A stretch of 31,325 nucleotides of DNA from JOPF136 sp035272605 (GTDB taxonomy: Bacteria; Acidobacteriota; Terriglobia; Acidiferrales; UBA7541), in NCBI GenBank assembly GCA_035272605.1, contig DATEQM010000128.1, positions 1 through 31,325 of the forward strand, written 5' to 3'. Numbering within the stretch: position 1 is the stretch's first letter; each line of letters begins with the position of its first letter. The position numbers and the translations under genes were made by a program. This document shows positions 15,637-23,668 of the stretch, piece by piece. The notes beneath the pieces are model-generated. The model made no database searches and was not told where the DNA came from. It saw only the letters and a list, made by a program, of their open reading frames with translations.

Positions 15637-17334
15637 TCAATTCTTGGCCGTCGCCACCGGGGCCTTCACCGTGAACTCGGCAGCGGAAGAGATCGATTGC
15701 TTGCTGATCTTGTCGTAGATCTGTACAGTGACTTTATACCGGCCGGGCTCGAACGGTTCAAGGGAAACGAGCTTCCGGAGTGTTATCTGCTGGCCGGTCT
15801 GGCCAAGCTCTGCCGAGGTCTCGCTCTTGCGAACCACTTCCTTCGGGACCGTTCCGTCGATGCGGGTGACCAAGTAATTAAGGTCCACGTCGGATTTATG
15901 TGTCTTCTCGTCCACGATGAGATTGTAGACCTGCAGGTAGAGTCCGAGCTGCTCCCCTGGGCTGAAACTCTGGTCCATTCGCGGACGAACCTTGGTATCC
16001 CCGATCACGAATTGGCCCAGCCCGATCTGCTTCGAGGAAACGCGCTCGATCTGGTCGGCCAGAATCATCGTGCTGGAGGTCAGTTTATCCTCGTCGTAGT
16101 GCGGCACGCGCAGTGAGGTGTACCAGGTGCCCACGTTGCCACTATTCATGTCCTTGACCACCAGGTCCAACCGGTACAGTCCCGGCCGCAGCGGCACCGC
16201 CTTCTGATACAAGGAAGCTCCCTGGAGAGACTGGCGCAGCAGCGACTCCGGGAAGTCCCGGTTCACGGTATCTTCAAACGTCTGCATCACACGGCCGGTA
16301 ATTGTCGTGACGCGTCCGAACACTTCAAGCACCGCAGAGTGTACTCCTTCCTTCGACTGGAAGGTGAGCTGCCGGTTCGGGATCTGGATGGTAATGGGCA
16401 CCAAAACCGTGTCGGAAGTAACCCGCATGTAATCCGTGCGATATTCGAATTTGATCTGATTCCGCAATACCCGTGAGGTGACCAGGGGCTCCAGATCCTT
16501 GAATTTCAACGGCGGCGGCGCCCCGATCTTGGCGAATTGCGAAATCCGGTCAAATTCGTTCCAGCTCGCTGGCCGGCCGCCCATCGCTGGGCCGCAGGTG
16601 GTCCCATCCGTGTTGGTGAACCGGCCGGCCTTCGTGGACTGACCGAGTGTTTCGGCCATGGTCAAGCCGGCATTCGGCACTTTGGCCAGCGCATCCTTTT
16701 CGCAGGGATCCATGGTCAGGTGATACTCCCCGGTCATCGTCGTGTCCACGAACTCCAAGTCCACGTTTTGGCCGATCCCCTCCAGGTAGCGGTAGTTCCA
16801 GATTTCAAAGGGATAGGTGGAGGTCTCTCCGCCGCCCTGCTCCGACGGGCGGTCGTAGGTCCCGCCGCTGGGGTGCGACTCGATGGAGTCCGGCGGGCCC
16901 CAGATGATATACGTCCGCCCGCGGTCCGTCTTCCAGCCCGGTATCCCCGAGGCGAAGTGCTCGTCCGCGTAAGCGATGCGCCGGTAATGTTCTTCCTTGA
17001 AGTTGTTTTCGGCAGATTCGGGGTCTGTGTTGCGCCTCCGCCAGAAATTCTCGATGAACTGCTCCCGCTCCTCGTTGGTGGACAGCTGCAAGAAAGCCCT
17101 GCGCTCCTCAGGCGTGATGATATAGACGACATCTTCCTCGAGCCATTTCCGGTAGGGCGTTTCCAGCTCTTTGAGCAGCCTCCGATCGCTCTTCTGCTTT
17201 AACTGGGCGCTCGGCTCCTGGCCCTGCGGAGATCCTTCGGACTGCGGACGGGCAGCAATCCCGTCAGGCACGCCAAACAGGAGGACGAGCACAAGCCCAA
17301 TCAGGACCGGTTTCGGGGAGATCACTGAAGACAC
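15637..17334 (-). CDS. GWxTD domain-containing protein 1
   Basis: The 565-residue exported protein has a hydrophobic N-terminal signal (LIGLVLVLLFGVPDGIA, about 11-27). The GWxTD region follows, with the naming motif GWKTDRG at 133-139 and flanking conserved blocks: RKWLEEDVVYIITPEERRAF (62-81), NEEREQFIENFWRRR, FKEEHYRRIAYAD and IIWGPPD. The C-terminal half is beta-rich and resembles a set of immunoglobulin-like strands ending EFTVKAP. GWxTD proteins are common in Acidobacteriota and their biochemical role is not known to me. It is a close paralogue of the product of 21610-23340. A GTG at 17332-17334 is taken as the start (AAGGGGG 4 bases away), but a GTG at 17323-17325 with GGAAGG 9 bases upstream is equally possible. 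It is followed by the beta-barrel gene and preceded by receptor 1. Confidence 0.85.
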   Translation of the reverse strand: MSSVISPKPVLIGLVLVLLFGVPDGIAARPQSEGSPQGQEPSAQLKQKSDRRLLKELETPYRKWLEEDVVYIITPEERRAFLQLSTNEEREQFIENFWRRRNTDPESAENNFKEEHYRRIAYADEHFASGIPGWKTDRGRTYIIWGPPDSIESHPSGGTYDRPSEQGGGETSTYPFEIWNYRYLEGIGQNVDLEFVDTTMTGEYHLTMDPCEKDALAKVPNAGLTMAETLGQSTKAGRFTNTDGTTCGPAMGGRPASWNEFDRISQFAKIGAPPPLKFKDLEPLVTSRVLRNQIKFEYRTDYMRVTSDTVLVPITIQIPNRQLTFQSKEGVHSAVLEVFGRVTTITGRVMQTFEDTVNRDFPESLLRQSLQGASLYQKAVPLRPGLYRLDLVVKDMNSGNVGTWYTSLRVPHYDEDKLTSSTMILADQIERVSSKQIGLGQFVIGDTKVRPRMDQSFSPGEQLGLYLQVYNLIVDEKTHKSDVDLNYLVTRIDGTVPKEVVRKSETSAELGQTGQQITLRKLVSLEPFEPGRYKVTVQIYDKISKQSISSAAEFTVKAPVATAKN

Positions 17335-17356
17335 CCTTCCCCCTTCTTGCGCCTCA

Positions 17357-17386
17357 ATTCTATATTTGGATAGGATGCCAAATCAA
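17357..17386 (-). promoter_or_regulatory. Predicted sigma-70-type promoter of GWxTD gene 1
   Basis: On the minus strand TTGATT (17381-17386) is followed after 18 bases by TAGAAT (17357-17362). Transcription would start near 17350, shortly before the GTG starts. The same TAGAAT -10 box is seen upstream of GWxTD gene 2. This suggests that the GWxTD-barrel pair can be made independently of receptor 1. Confidence 0.5.
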
Positions 17387-17431
17387 TTCCCCGTGCTGTA
17401 CCAAGCCAACCGGCTCAGCCATCCTTTGACC

Positions 17432-17458
17432 ATCCAGCCGGAAGGCGACTTCCTGGAT
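17432..17458 (-). terminator. Possible transcript-end hairpin after receptor 1
   Basis: About 35 bases after the receptor stop, ATCCA-GGAAG pairs with CTTCC-TGGAT (10 pairs, one 3-base bulge, 4-base loop). No T-run follows, so it is a weak terminator at best. It separates receptor 1 from the promoter of GWxTD gene 1. Confidence 0.35.
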
Positions 17459-17492
17459 GTTGAAGAAACGACACAGTTCTTCGGGCGCGTTC

Positions 17493-20400
17493 TTAGAATA
17501 CAAACTTCGCCGCGACTTGGATCACCCGCGGATTGCTGGAGAAGGCAATCGCGGGGTTATTGAAATTCGTGCTCGCCGGGTTCACGTAGTTGGACGCACT
17601 GGTGCTGGTGTAGACCACGTTGTTCACCTGGTTGATGCTGCCCGCGAGGTACTGGGGATGATTAAGGGCGTTCAGGAGCTGGGCCTCCAATTCCACCCTG
17701 AATCTCTCCGTGATTGCGATCTTCTTTCCCGCAGTGAGGTCCAGGTTATTGATCCGACGCATTTGAAGCGTATTGCGCCTCGCGACGTTGAGGCCGTTAT
17801 TGGGTTCCAGCGCTCCTGGCTGGGCTTGAATGTACTGCGCCGTCGAATTTACAGCCGTATACGCTATCGTACAGGCAGTATGGGGCTGCGTGCAGGTGGG
17901 CTCGCAGCTATATTGACTGCCACCGGCTAGTCCTGTACCGACGATCACAGTGCCTGCAGCGAGGCAGGTGGGTGTCACGCCGCTTGCGGTGCCCGCAACT
18001 CCGGACGGGTTCACGAGCACCCGGTCGCTGGCGGAACTCCCGTCTAGGTTCCCGTCCATGAAGCTTTGAAGGTCCGCCCATCCACCGGACTGGAACGTGT
18101 AGACGGGCACGAAAAACCAGTTCCCAAGGAGTGTCTGCCGAAGCCGGCTTCCCGATTTGAAGTAGGGCGGCTCGTAATACGCAAGCACCGTAAACCGGTT
18201 CCTGTGGTCCAGCGCCGAGTTGCCCCAGTCCGCCGCGAGGTTCTGGCCATTCTGGGGTTGAACCGGATTAATCACGCTGTTGGGGTAGGCGGACGAGGTG
18301 TCGTCCTTCGTGTGGCTGTATGTATACGACACGTTGAGCTGCAAGCCGTGCTCGAATCGCCGCGTCACCTGGGCGGCCACGCCCCCGTAGATGGAATCGC
18401 CCTCGGACTGGTAGGAAGTCACGCCACTGTTTGCAAAGCACGGCGCGGGAGCCAATTGCCCCATGGAGTTCGGCAGCAGCCCATCGGTCGTTTGACCAGA
18501 GACAATAGCACACCCAGCCACGTACGCGGGCACGTAACTCGCCAGCGGCGTGGCGGTCTGCAGCGAGGTCAGCGTGTTGGAGAGCGAGGCCAGCGTTCCG
18601 ACGGCGGGTGCAGTCAGGTACGTCGGAAGATAGGCTGTAGACGAAAGCGGGGACTGCCGGTTGAGGTTGATCGGGACGGGCAGGTGGTAGCCGTGCGTGC
18701 CCAGGAAGTGCACGTCTACGATGTAATTCTTCTTAATGAGGTGTTGCACTCCCAGGGTGTAGGAAATCGCCACCGCATTGTTGATGTTGACCGGGATTTG
18801 TCCGGTCGTGGCCGCCTGCTGGTTGGCAAGTGCGGTGGCGCCGGTCCCGGTCGTCCCGCAACCTACAGGCGGCGGGCAGGCCCCGAAGGTATTGAACCCG
18901 ACAGCCGTGGGGAGAATCGCACCATTGAGCAGAAAGCTGTTGATGATCCCATTGGGGACACCGATCGCGGCCTCGGTGGCCTGGTCCCTGCTAATCGTGG
19001 AGCCCAGTTGCGGAACGCCGCCGTTGGCCACAGTGTTCAGCCCCAGGTTGTCGTAGAGCGCGTCGTAGTTCATGACGATGCCGCCGCGGATCACCCAGGT
19101 GCGGTTCTGATCCGGGGACCAGGCAAAACCGGCGCGCGGCATGAACTCGTTCTTCGGCGCGCGCGGCTCGCTCCAGCTGATCAACCCCAGCACGCTGGCG
19201 GCGCTGTTCAGGGACTGCATGCGCTCCCCAAACGGCACCGTGGCGTACTCGTAGCGCATTCCATAATTTATGGAGAGCCACGGCTTGATGCGCCATGTGT
19301 CGTTCACATATAAGCCCGTGCTCACCAGGTCGCCGTAATAAGTCTCTGTACCGGCGCTCCGCTCGGCCAGAATGTCCGGGTTGATATCGTAGAGATAGGT
19401 GCCCAGGGAAGAGTACTGATAGTTGCCGCGAGAGTTCTGCGTTAACCCGGTGGGAGCGATGTAGCGCCGGAGTTCGACGCCCGCGCGGATGTTGTGTTTT
19501 TTGTGCCACCAGTTCACATTTTCACTTGCTTGGTAGTCGTTCTCGATGGCGAAGCGCGGAGACTGCGGGTCCGGCCCCAACTGCGCATTGATGTCGGCGA
19601 ATACGAAGTTGGGGAACTGGTCCAGCCCCGTGAAAGCGAAGTTGCCGGACGGGACGCGGTCGGAAAACCGGCTGTATCCCAGGCGTAGTTCGTTGCTCAG
19701 ATCCGGCCGGAAGGTGTGGTAATAGCTCACGGATATTAGTTGATCGCGAAGCGGCGTCAAGAGATAGAACGCAGGCAATTCTGCCGCCGTGCCGATGGTG
19801 CTCGAACGGTTATAAATATATCGAATCCGGTACTGATCGTTTTTGGATCGGTTGTAATCTACGCCGCTCGCAAAGTAGTAGCTGTTCGTGTAGTTCGGGG
19901 CGGTCACACTCAGCAAGCCCACGTCAATATACGTCGGCGTGGAGCCCGATGGGCACGCATAGTGGGGGATCGGCTGAGACGGATTCGGCAGCGTAGGAAT
20001 TGCCCCGCCTGTGCAGATCACGTCGGCATTGGTCGGGTTGGCAGCCGACAGCCCTGGCGGTGCCGCCGTGAGAGGGCACATGCCGCTGGTCGGAGTGGGA
20101 GCAGCCGTCAGGTAGGCCTGCAGGTATTTCAGGTTTGTCGGGTTCACCGAGATCGTGCCGCCCGTCCCGCTGGGGTTTGCGCCGGCCGGAAGCGCCGCAA
20201 GTTGTGCATAGCCAGCCGATGTCGGAGCGCACAAGCCTCCCGCGACGAATGAGGATTGGCCGAGCGGGTCGTATTCGCCGTTGGCGAAGAAAAAAAGCCT
20301 ACCCTTGAGGAAGAAGGGAACGGGTCCGCCTATCTGGCCGCCAAAGCGGTTGGAGTCATAACGCGGCCGCTGCGGCTGAATCCCGTTCACAACGGCCTGT

Positions 20401-21251
20401 TGGTCGGTCGCGTCGAGGTACCGGTTTTCGCTATACGCGTAGGCTTTGCCATGGTACTTGCTCGTGCCGGTCACGATCGTCTGGTTGAACTGGCCGCCGT
20501 TGGAGTATCCGTACTCGGCGCTGTACACGTTCTGCAGGGCAGTGAACTCGGCGACCGCATCGTTGGGAACCTTTGCCACCGGCCCGGTGGCGCTCTTACT
20601 GTTGTTGTCCACGCCCTCAATCGTGAAGTTGTTGTTCGTGGGGCGCTGGCCGCCGACCGCAGGGCCCGTGCCGGATCCGACGCCTCCACTCGAGGTCACT
20701 CCAGGCTGCAGCAAAGCCAGGTTCACCACGCCCAGCCCAACCGTGGCCGTGAGCACGTTGGCCGTGGCCGTGGACACGCTGGCCGTGACCGTGGGCACGC
20801 CGGCCGTGACCGTGGGTACGTTCGTCGTCTCTTTCGTGTCGAACGTGCCTTCGATCTGGGGCGTGGTCAGATCGAGTGGCGGCGGGGCAACACGGGTCAC
20901 GGAGGTCACCTTCTCGGTCGGCGCAAACAGGATGAACACGGCGGAGTTCGTGCGGCTCAATTGCACGGGAAAGTCCGTTTTCTCGTACTTGGCGAATCCT
21001 GCGGCGGTCACCGTGATGTTGTATGTTCCCGGCGGGAGGTCCGAGAAAAGAAACAGACCCTGGTTGTTCGTCGTGCCCGACCACGCGAAGCCCGTCGCTG
21101 GGTACACTAACCGGATATTCGCTTTGGGAACGGGCGTCCCGGAGTCGTCCTGGACCGTCACTGCCAGGTTGCCGCTCACCATCTGCGCCCACACGGTCCG
21201 GCCCAGCCCGAAAACCAGGAAAGCCAATCCGAGAACCAGAAGCTTTTTCAT
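17493..21251 (-). CDS. TonB-dependent receptor 1 (Oar-like, carboxypeptidase-regulatory domain)
   Basis: The 1252-residue outer-membrane protein has a signal peptide (MKKLLVLGLAFLVFGLGRTV, cleavage after WAQ near 23), a carboxypeptidase-regulatory-like domain (about 24-110; GTPVPKANIRLVYPATG, LPPGTYNITVTAAGF), a plug region (about 130-290; LALLQPGVTSSGG, GGQRPTNNNFTIEGVDNN, FNQTIVTGTSKYHGKAYAY) and a long barrel ending VIQVAAKFVF with terminal Phe. Such receptors bind large extracellular ligands such as peptides or glycans and may need TonB; no TonB box was identified. The plug holds a 21-base tandem repeat. Loops contain several cysteine pairs. The start is the ATG at 21249-21251 because the signal peptide begins there; codons upstream in frame encode no conserved sequence. 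AAGGAG lies about 12 bases before it, rather far. It lies between the two GWxTD genes. Confidence 0.9.
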   Translation of the reverse strand: MKKLLVLGLAFLVFGLGRTVWAQMVSGNLAVTVQDDSGTPVPKANIRLVYPATGFAWSGTTNNQGLFLFSDLPPGTYNITVTAAGFAKYEKTDFPVQLSRTNSAVFILFAPTEKVTSVTRVAPPPLDLTTPQIEGTFDTKETTNVPTVTAGVPTVTASVSTATANVLTATVGLGVVNLALLQPGVTSSGGVGSGTGPAVGGQRPTNNNFTIEGVDNNSKSATGPVAKVPNDAVAEFTALQNVYSAEYGYSNGGQFNQTIVTGTSKYHGKAYAYSENRYLDATDQQAVVNGIQPQRPRYDSNRFGGQIGGPVPFFLKGRLFFFANGEYDPLGQSSFVAGGLCAPTSAGYAQLAALPAGANPSGTGGTISVNPTNLKYLQAYLTAAPTPTSGMCPLTAAPPGLSAANPTNADVICTGGAIPTLPNPSQPIPHYACPSGSTPTYIDVGLLSVTAPNYTNSYYFASGVDYNRSKNDQYRIRYIYNRSSTIGTAAELPAFYLLTPLRDQLISVSYYHTFRPDLSNELRLGYSRFSDRVPSGNFAFTGLDQFPNFVFADINAQLGPDPQSPRFAIENDYQASENVNWWHKKHNIRAGVELRRYIAPTGLTQNSRGNYQYSSLGTYLYDINPDILAERSAGTETYYGDLVSTGLYVNDTWRIKPWLSINYGMRYEYATVPFGERMQSLNSAASVLGLISWSEPRAPKNEFMPRAGFAWSPDQNRTWVIRGGIVMNYDALYDNLGLNTVANGGVPQLGSTISRDQATEAAIGVPNGIINSFLLNGAILPTAVGFNTFGACPPPVGCGTTGTGATALANQQAATTGQIPVNINNAVAISYTLGVQHLIKKNYIVDVHFLGTHGYHLPVPINLNRQSPLSSTAYLPTYLTAPAVGTLASLSNTLTSLQTATPLASYVPAYVAGCAIVSGQTTDGLLPNSMGQLAPAPCFANSGVTSYQSEGDSIYGGVAAQVTRRFEHGLQLNVSYTYSHTKDDTSSAYPNSVINPVQPQNGQNLAADWGNSALDHRNRFTVLAYYEPPYFKSGSRLRQTLLGNWFFVPVYTFQSGGWADLQSFMDGNLDGSSASDRVLVNPSGVAGTASGVTPTCLAAGTVIVGTGLAGGSQYSCEPTCTQPHTACTIAYTAVNSTAQYIQAQPGALEPNNGLNVARRNTLQMRRINNLDLTAGKKIAITERFRVELEAQLLNALNHPQYLAGSINQVNNVVYTSTSASNYVNPASTNFNNPAIAFSSNPRVIQVAAKFVF
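20739..20822 (-). repeat. Four-copy 21-base tandem repeat inside receptor 1
   Basis: Four consecutive 21-base units, imperfect in the outer copies, encode NVPTVTA, GVPTVTA, SVSTATA and NVLTATV (receptor residues 144-171), just before the plug motif LALLQPGVT. The unit length is a multiple of three, so copy-number changes keep the frame. It reads as an in-frame expansion of a seven-residue segment. Confidence 0.85.
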
Positions 21252-21609
21252 AGTTTCTGTATGCTCCTTAGTGATTTCTCTCCCCGCAACCCGCTGCCTC
21301 GCTTGAGCAAACATCGCGGGGCGAGGCGCCCGCTCATTCGCCACGCCTCCTCGCCATGCTGCCCCGCAACTTGATCCACCGCAGGAGAGGCACTGAACCA
21401 GCCCGCCCGCAATCCCTGAATATTAAATCAGAGATGCCGGTGACCTACGGTCTGAAGTTGTGGAAGGTCCGGAGTCGAGATTGAAACTCCAACCACACGC
21501 CCCTCGGAGATCGCCAACCGTTGCTCCAGGATTCGCTCCATCCTGCCAAGGCGGCAACTGCTCAAACCTGCTCCACCCTCCCGGATGGAGCCGTCCTCTT
21601 CCTTCCGGT
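21252..21609 (-). other. Intergenic region with a possible remnant of a second beta-barrel gene
   Basis: This 358-base gap lies between GWxTD gene 2 and receptor 1. Its first bases after the GWxTD stop resemble the start of the beta-barrel gene at 15619 (see the separate pseudogene entry). A hairpin GCTCCA/TGGAGC, without a T-run, follows. Nearer to the receptor I see no convincing promoter: a TAATAT box near 21420 has no good -35 partner. AAGGAG precedes the receptor ATG. No gene is supported. Confidence 0.5.
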
Positions 21610-21613
21610 TCAA
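21560..21613 (-). pseudogene. Possible dead start of a second beta-barrel gene
   Basis: Directly at the end of GWxTD gene 2 the minus strand reads AAGAATTGAACCGGAAGGA, matching AAGAATTGAGCCGGAAGGA at the end of GWxTD gene 1, where it carries the ribosome-binding site of the beta-barrel gene. The frame that follows gives KEEDGSIREGGAGL, against KEDAVIRKGATLGV of the other copy, then loses all likeness and is closed by a stop at about 21428. I take this as the truncated relic of a duplicated gene, but the similarity is short. Confidence 0.4.
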
Positions 21614-23340
21614 TTCTTGGCAGCAGCCGCGGCCGCTGCGTCCTTCACTGTGAACTCGGCTGTAGGCGAGATGCTTTGCTTCGACACATTGTCGGTGACG
21701 AGCACGGTGAATTTATACCGTCCCGGCGCCAGGCCGGCCAGCGGGATGCGCTTTTCGAGCGTCACTTGCTGGCCCGATTGGCCGAACTCGTCCGAGGTTT
21801 CCTTCTTCCGGAAGATCTCCTGAGCCGCCGCACCGTCCAGCCGGGTCACGGCGAATTCATAGGTCACGTTGGAACGGTGCGTCTTTTCGTCCACGCCCAG
21901 ATTGTAAATCTGCAGATAGACGTTCATGTGTTCCGCGGGCTTGAAAGTCTGGTTGACGCGCGGGCGGACCTTGGCATCGCCGATGACGAACTGGCCCAGG
22001 CCTACCTGTTTCGAGGGGACCTGTTCCATCTGGTCGGCCAGAAGCAGCGTGCTCGCCGAGAGCTTCTCGTAATCGTACCGCGGGACGGCCAGGCGGGTGT
22101 TCAATACGCCGACGTTTCCGCTCTTCACGTCCTTCAGCACCAGGTCCAAACGGTAGAGTCCGGGCGCGAGCGGGACGGCCTTCTGGTACACGGACAGGCC
22201 CTGGCGCGCCTCCTGCGCCAGCGAATCGGGGAAGTCGCGGTTCAGGGTGTCCTCGAAGGTCTGCACCACCTTGCCTGTGAGCGTGGAGACGCGCCCGTAC
22301 ACGTCCAGCACCGCCGAGTGCACCCCGTCCTTGGACTCCCAGGTAAGCTGGCGGTTGGCGACCTGCACGGTTATGGGCACCAGATCCGTGTCGGAAGTGA
22401 TGCGCAGGAACGAGAGTTCGTAGTCAAAGGTGAGCTGGTTGCGCAGGACCCGGCTGGTCACCAGCGCGGCCATATCCGGGTTCTTGAGCTTGGGAGTGGA
22501 CAGGACATCGGCGAACGTCTGGATGCGCGTGAACTCATGGGGGTCGAAGGGATCGGCCAACATGCTTTTCGCACAGCTTGTTCCGTTTGGATTCGTGGCC
22601 CGGTAGGAGCGGGACGCATCCCCCATCATTTCCGACATCGACGATCCTCCCGCAGTCGTTGCGAGCGCGTCTTTCTCGCACGGGTCCATGGTCAGGTGGA
22701 ATTCACCGCTCCAGGTCTTGTCCACGAATTCGAGATTGACGTCATCCCCGATTCCGTCAATGTGGCGATACCGCCAGTCCTCAAAGGGATACGCGGTCGT
22801 GGAGCCTCCCCCTTCCTCCGGAGTCCGCTCATAAGCCCCCCCGCTGGGATGGGAATCGGTTTCGTCGGGCGGGCCCCACATGATGTAGATGTGGCCGCGG
22901 TCCGTCCTCCAGCCGGGAAGGCCGGAAGCATAGCGCGCGTTGGCATACGCGATGCGGCGGTAGTGTTCTTCCTTGAACGCGTTGTCAGGGGATTCCGGGT
23001 TGGGATTGCGCTTCTGCCAGAACGACTCGATGAACTGCTCGCGCTCCTCGTTTGTGGAAAGCCGCAGAAATGCCTTTCGCTCGTCGGGCGTGATGATATA
23101 GACCACGTCCTCTTCGAGCCACCGGCGATAGGGCGTATCCAGCTCTTTCAGCAGCTTGCGTTCGCTTGCCTTGGCCTGCTTGGCTGCGTTTTCCGGGGGG
23201 CCAACGCTTTCGGTCTCTTGCTGCGCGGACTTGTCCTGAGGTTTGGCGCGGGCGGCCACGGCCGGCACAAGAATGGCCGCGACCAGCGCAAGAGTGATGG
23301 TAACCCTGTCGCACTTCACTTGGACACCCCAAAACCGCAT
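21610..23340 (-). CDS. GWxTD domain-containing protein 2
   Basis: The 576-residue exported protein is a paralogue of GWxTD protein 1 with the same block order: RRWLEEDVVYIITPDERKAF (72-91), NEEREQFIESFWQKR, FKEEHYRRIAYAN, GWRTDRG at 143-149, IMWGPPD, LTMDPCEKDALA and a beta-rich C-terminal half ending EFTVKDAAAAAAAKN. The signal peptide is ITLALVAAILVPAVAARA. By eye, roughly three of every five residues agree with protein 1, most strongly around the GWxTD region. The ATG at 23338-23340 is used here, but no ribosome-binding site precedes it, and the predicted transcription start is only about 15 bases away; the GTG at 23317-23319, with GGGGTG 5 bases upstream, gives MKCDRVTITLALV and is a good alternative. 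It follows receptor 2, behind a strong terminator, so it has its own promoter. Confidence 0.85.
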   Translation of the reverse strand: MRFWGVQVKCDRVTITLALVAAILVPAVAARAKPQDKSAQQETESVGPPENAAKQAKASERKLLKELDTPYRRWLEEDVVYIITPDERKAFLRLSTNEEREQFIESFWQKRNPNPESPDNAFKEEHYRRIAYANARYASGLPGWRTDRGHIYIMWGPPDETDSHPSGGAYERTPEEGGGSTTAYPFEDWRYRHIDGIGDDVNLEFVDKTWSGEFHLTMDPCEKDALATTAGGSSMSEMMGDASRSYRATNPNGTSCAKSMLADPFDPHEFTRIQTFADVLSTPKLKNPDMAALVTSRVLRNQLTFDYELSFLRITSDTDLVPITVQVANRQLTWESKDGVHSAVLDVYGRVSTLTGKVVQTFEDTLNRDFPDSLAQEARQGLSVYQKAVPLAPGLYRLDLVLKDVKSGNVGVLNTRLAVPRYDYEKLSASTLLLADQMEQVPSKQVGLGQFVIGDAKVRPRVNQTFKPAEHMNVYLQIYNLGVDEKTHRSNVTYEFAVTRLDGAAAQEIFRKKETSDEFGQSGQQVTLEKRIPLAGLAPGRYKFTVLVTDNVSKQSISPTAEFTVKDAAAAAAAKN

Positions 23341-23361
23341 GTCAACAATCTGAAACGCCAG

Positions 23362-23390
23362 ATTCTAATGCCCCAAACTTCCCTCGTCAA
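23362..23390 (-). promoter_or_regulatory. Predicted sigma-70-type promoter of GWxTD gene 2
   Basis: On the minus strand TTGACG (23385-23390) and TAGAAT (23362-23367) are 17 bases apart, five of six consensus positions in each box. Transcription should start near 23355. Confidence 0.65.
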
Positions 23391-23597
23391 ATCGAGGAGC
23401 CCTGCAGAACGCTGCGGGATCTCCCTCTTAGCCCTTTGGATTCGTGCAATTACGGCTGAGTTGCCCCCCCTGTAGCAACACAGCGAAGATCTCTGGGCGT
23501 CGGCGCCTTGGTGCTGAGCGCAGTGACCGAAGGCGGCCGCTGCTGGGCCGTCCTGGGCAGTGTGGGATTCGGGGCGGGCGGCGGCGATTCCCGGCAC

Positions 23598-23635
23598 AAA
23601 AACAAAGGGAAGGCCGGAAACGGCCTTCCCTTTGT
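23598..23635 (-). terminator. Strong intrinsic terminator of receptor 2
   Basis: A perfect 14-base-pair stem (ACAAAGGGAAGGCC with its complement) closes a 6-base loop, and on the minus strand the stem runs into TTTTT. It starts 34 bases after the stop of receptor 2. Confidence 0.88.
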
Positions 23636-23668
23636 CGAAGCGAGTTTGTGAAAGCTCGCCGGTGGAAG

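Larger units (their letters stand above)
23341..23668 (-). other. Intergenic region between receptor 2 and GWxTD gene 2
   Basis: This 328-base gap holds a strong terminator for receptor 2 at 23598-23635 and a sigma-70-type promoter for GWxTD gene 2 at 23362-23390. The roughly 200 bases between them carry no gene that I can support and no obvious repeat. Confidence 0.6.
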
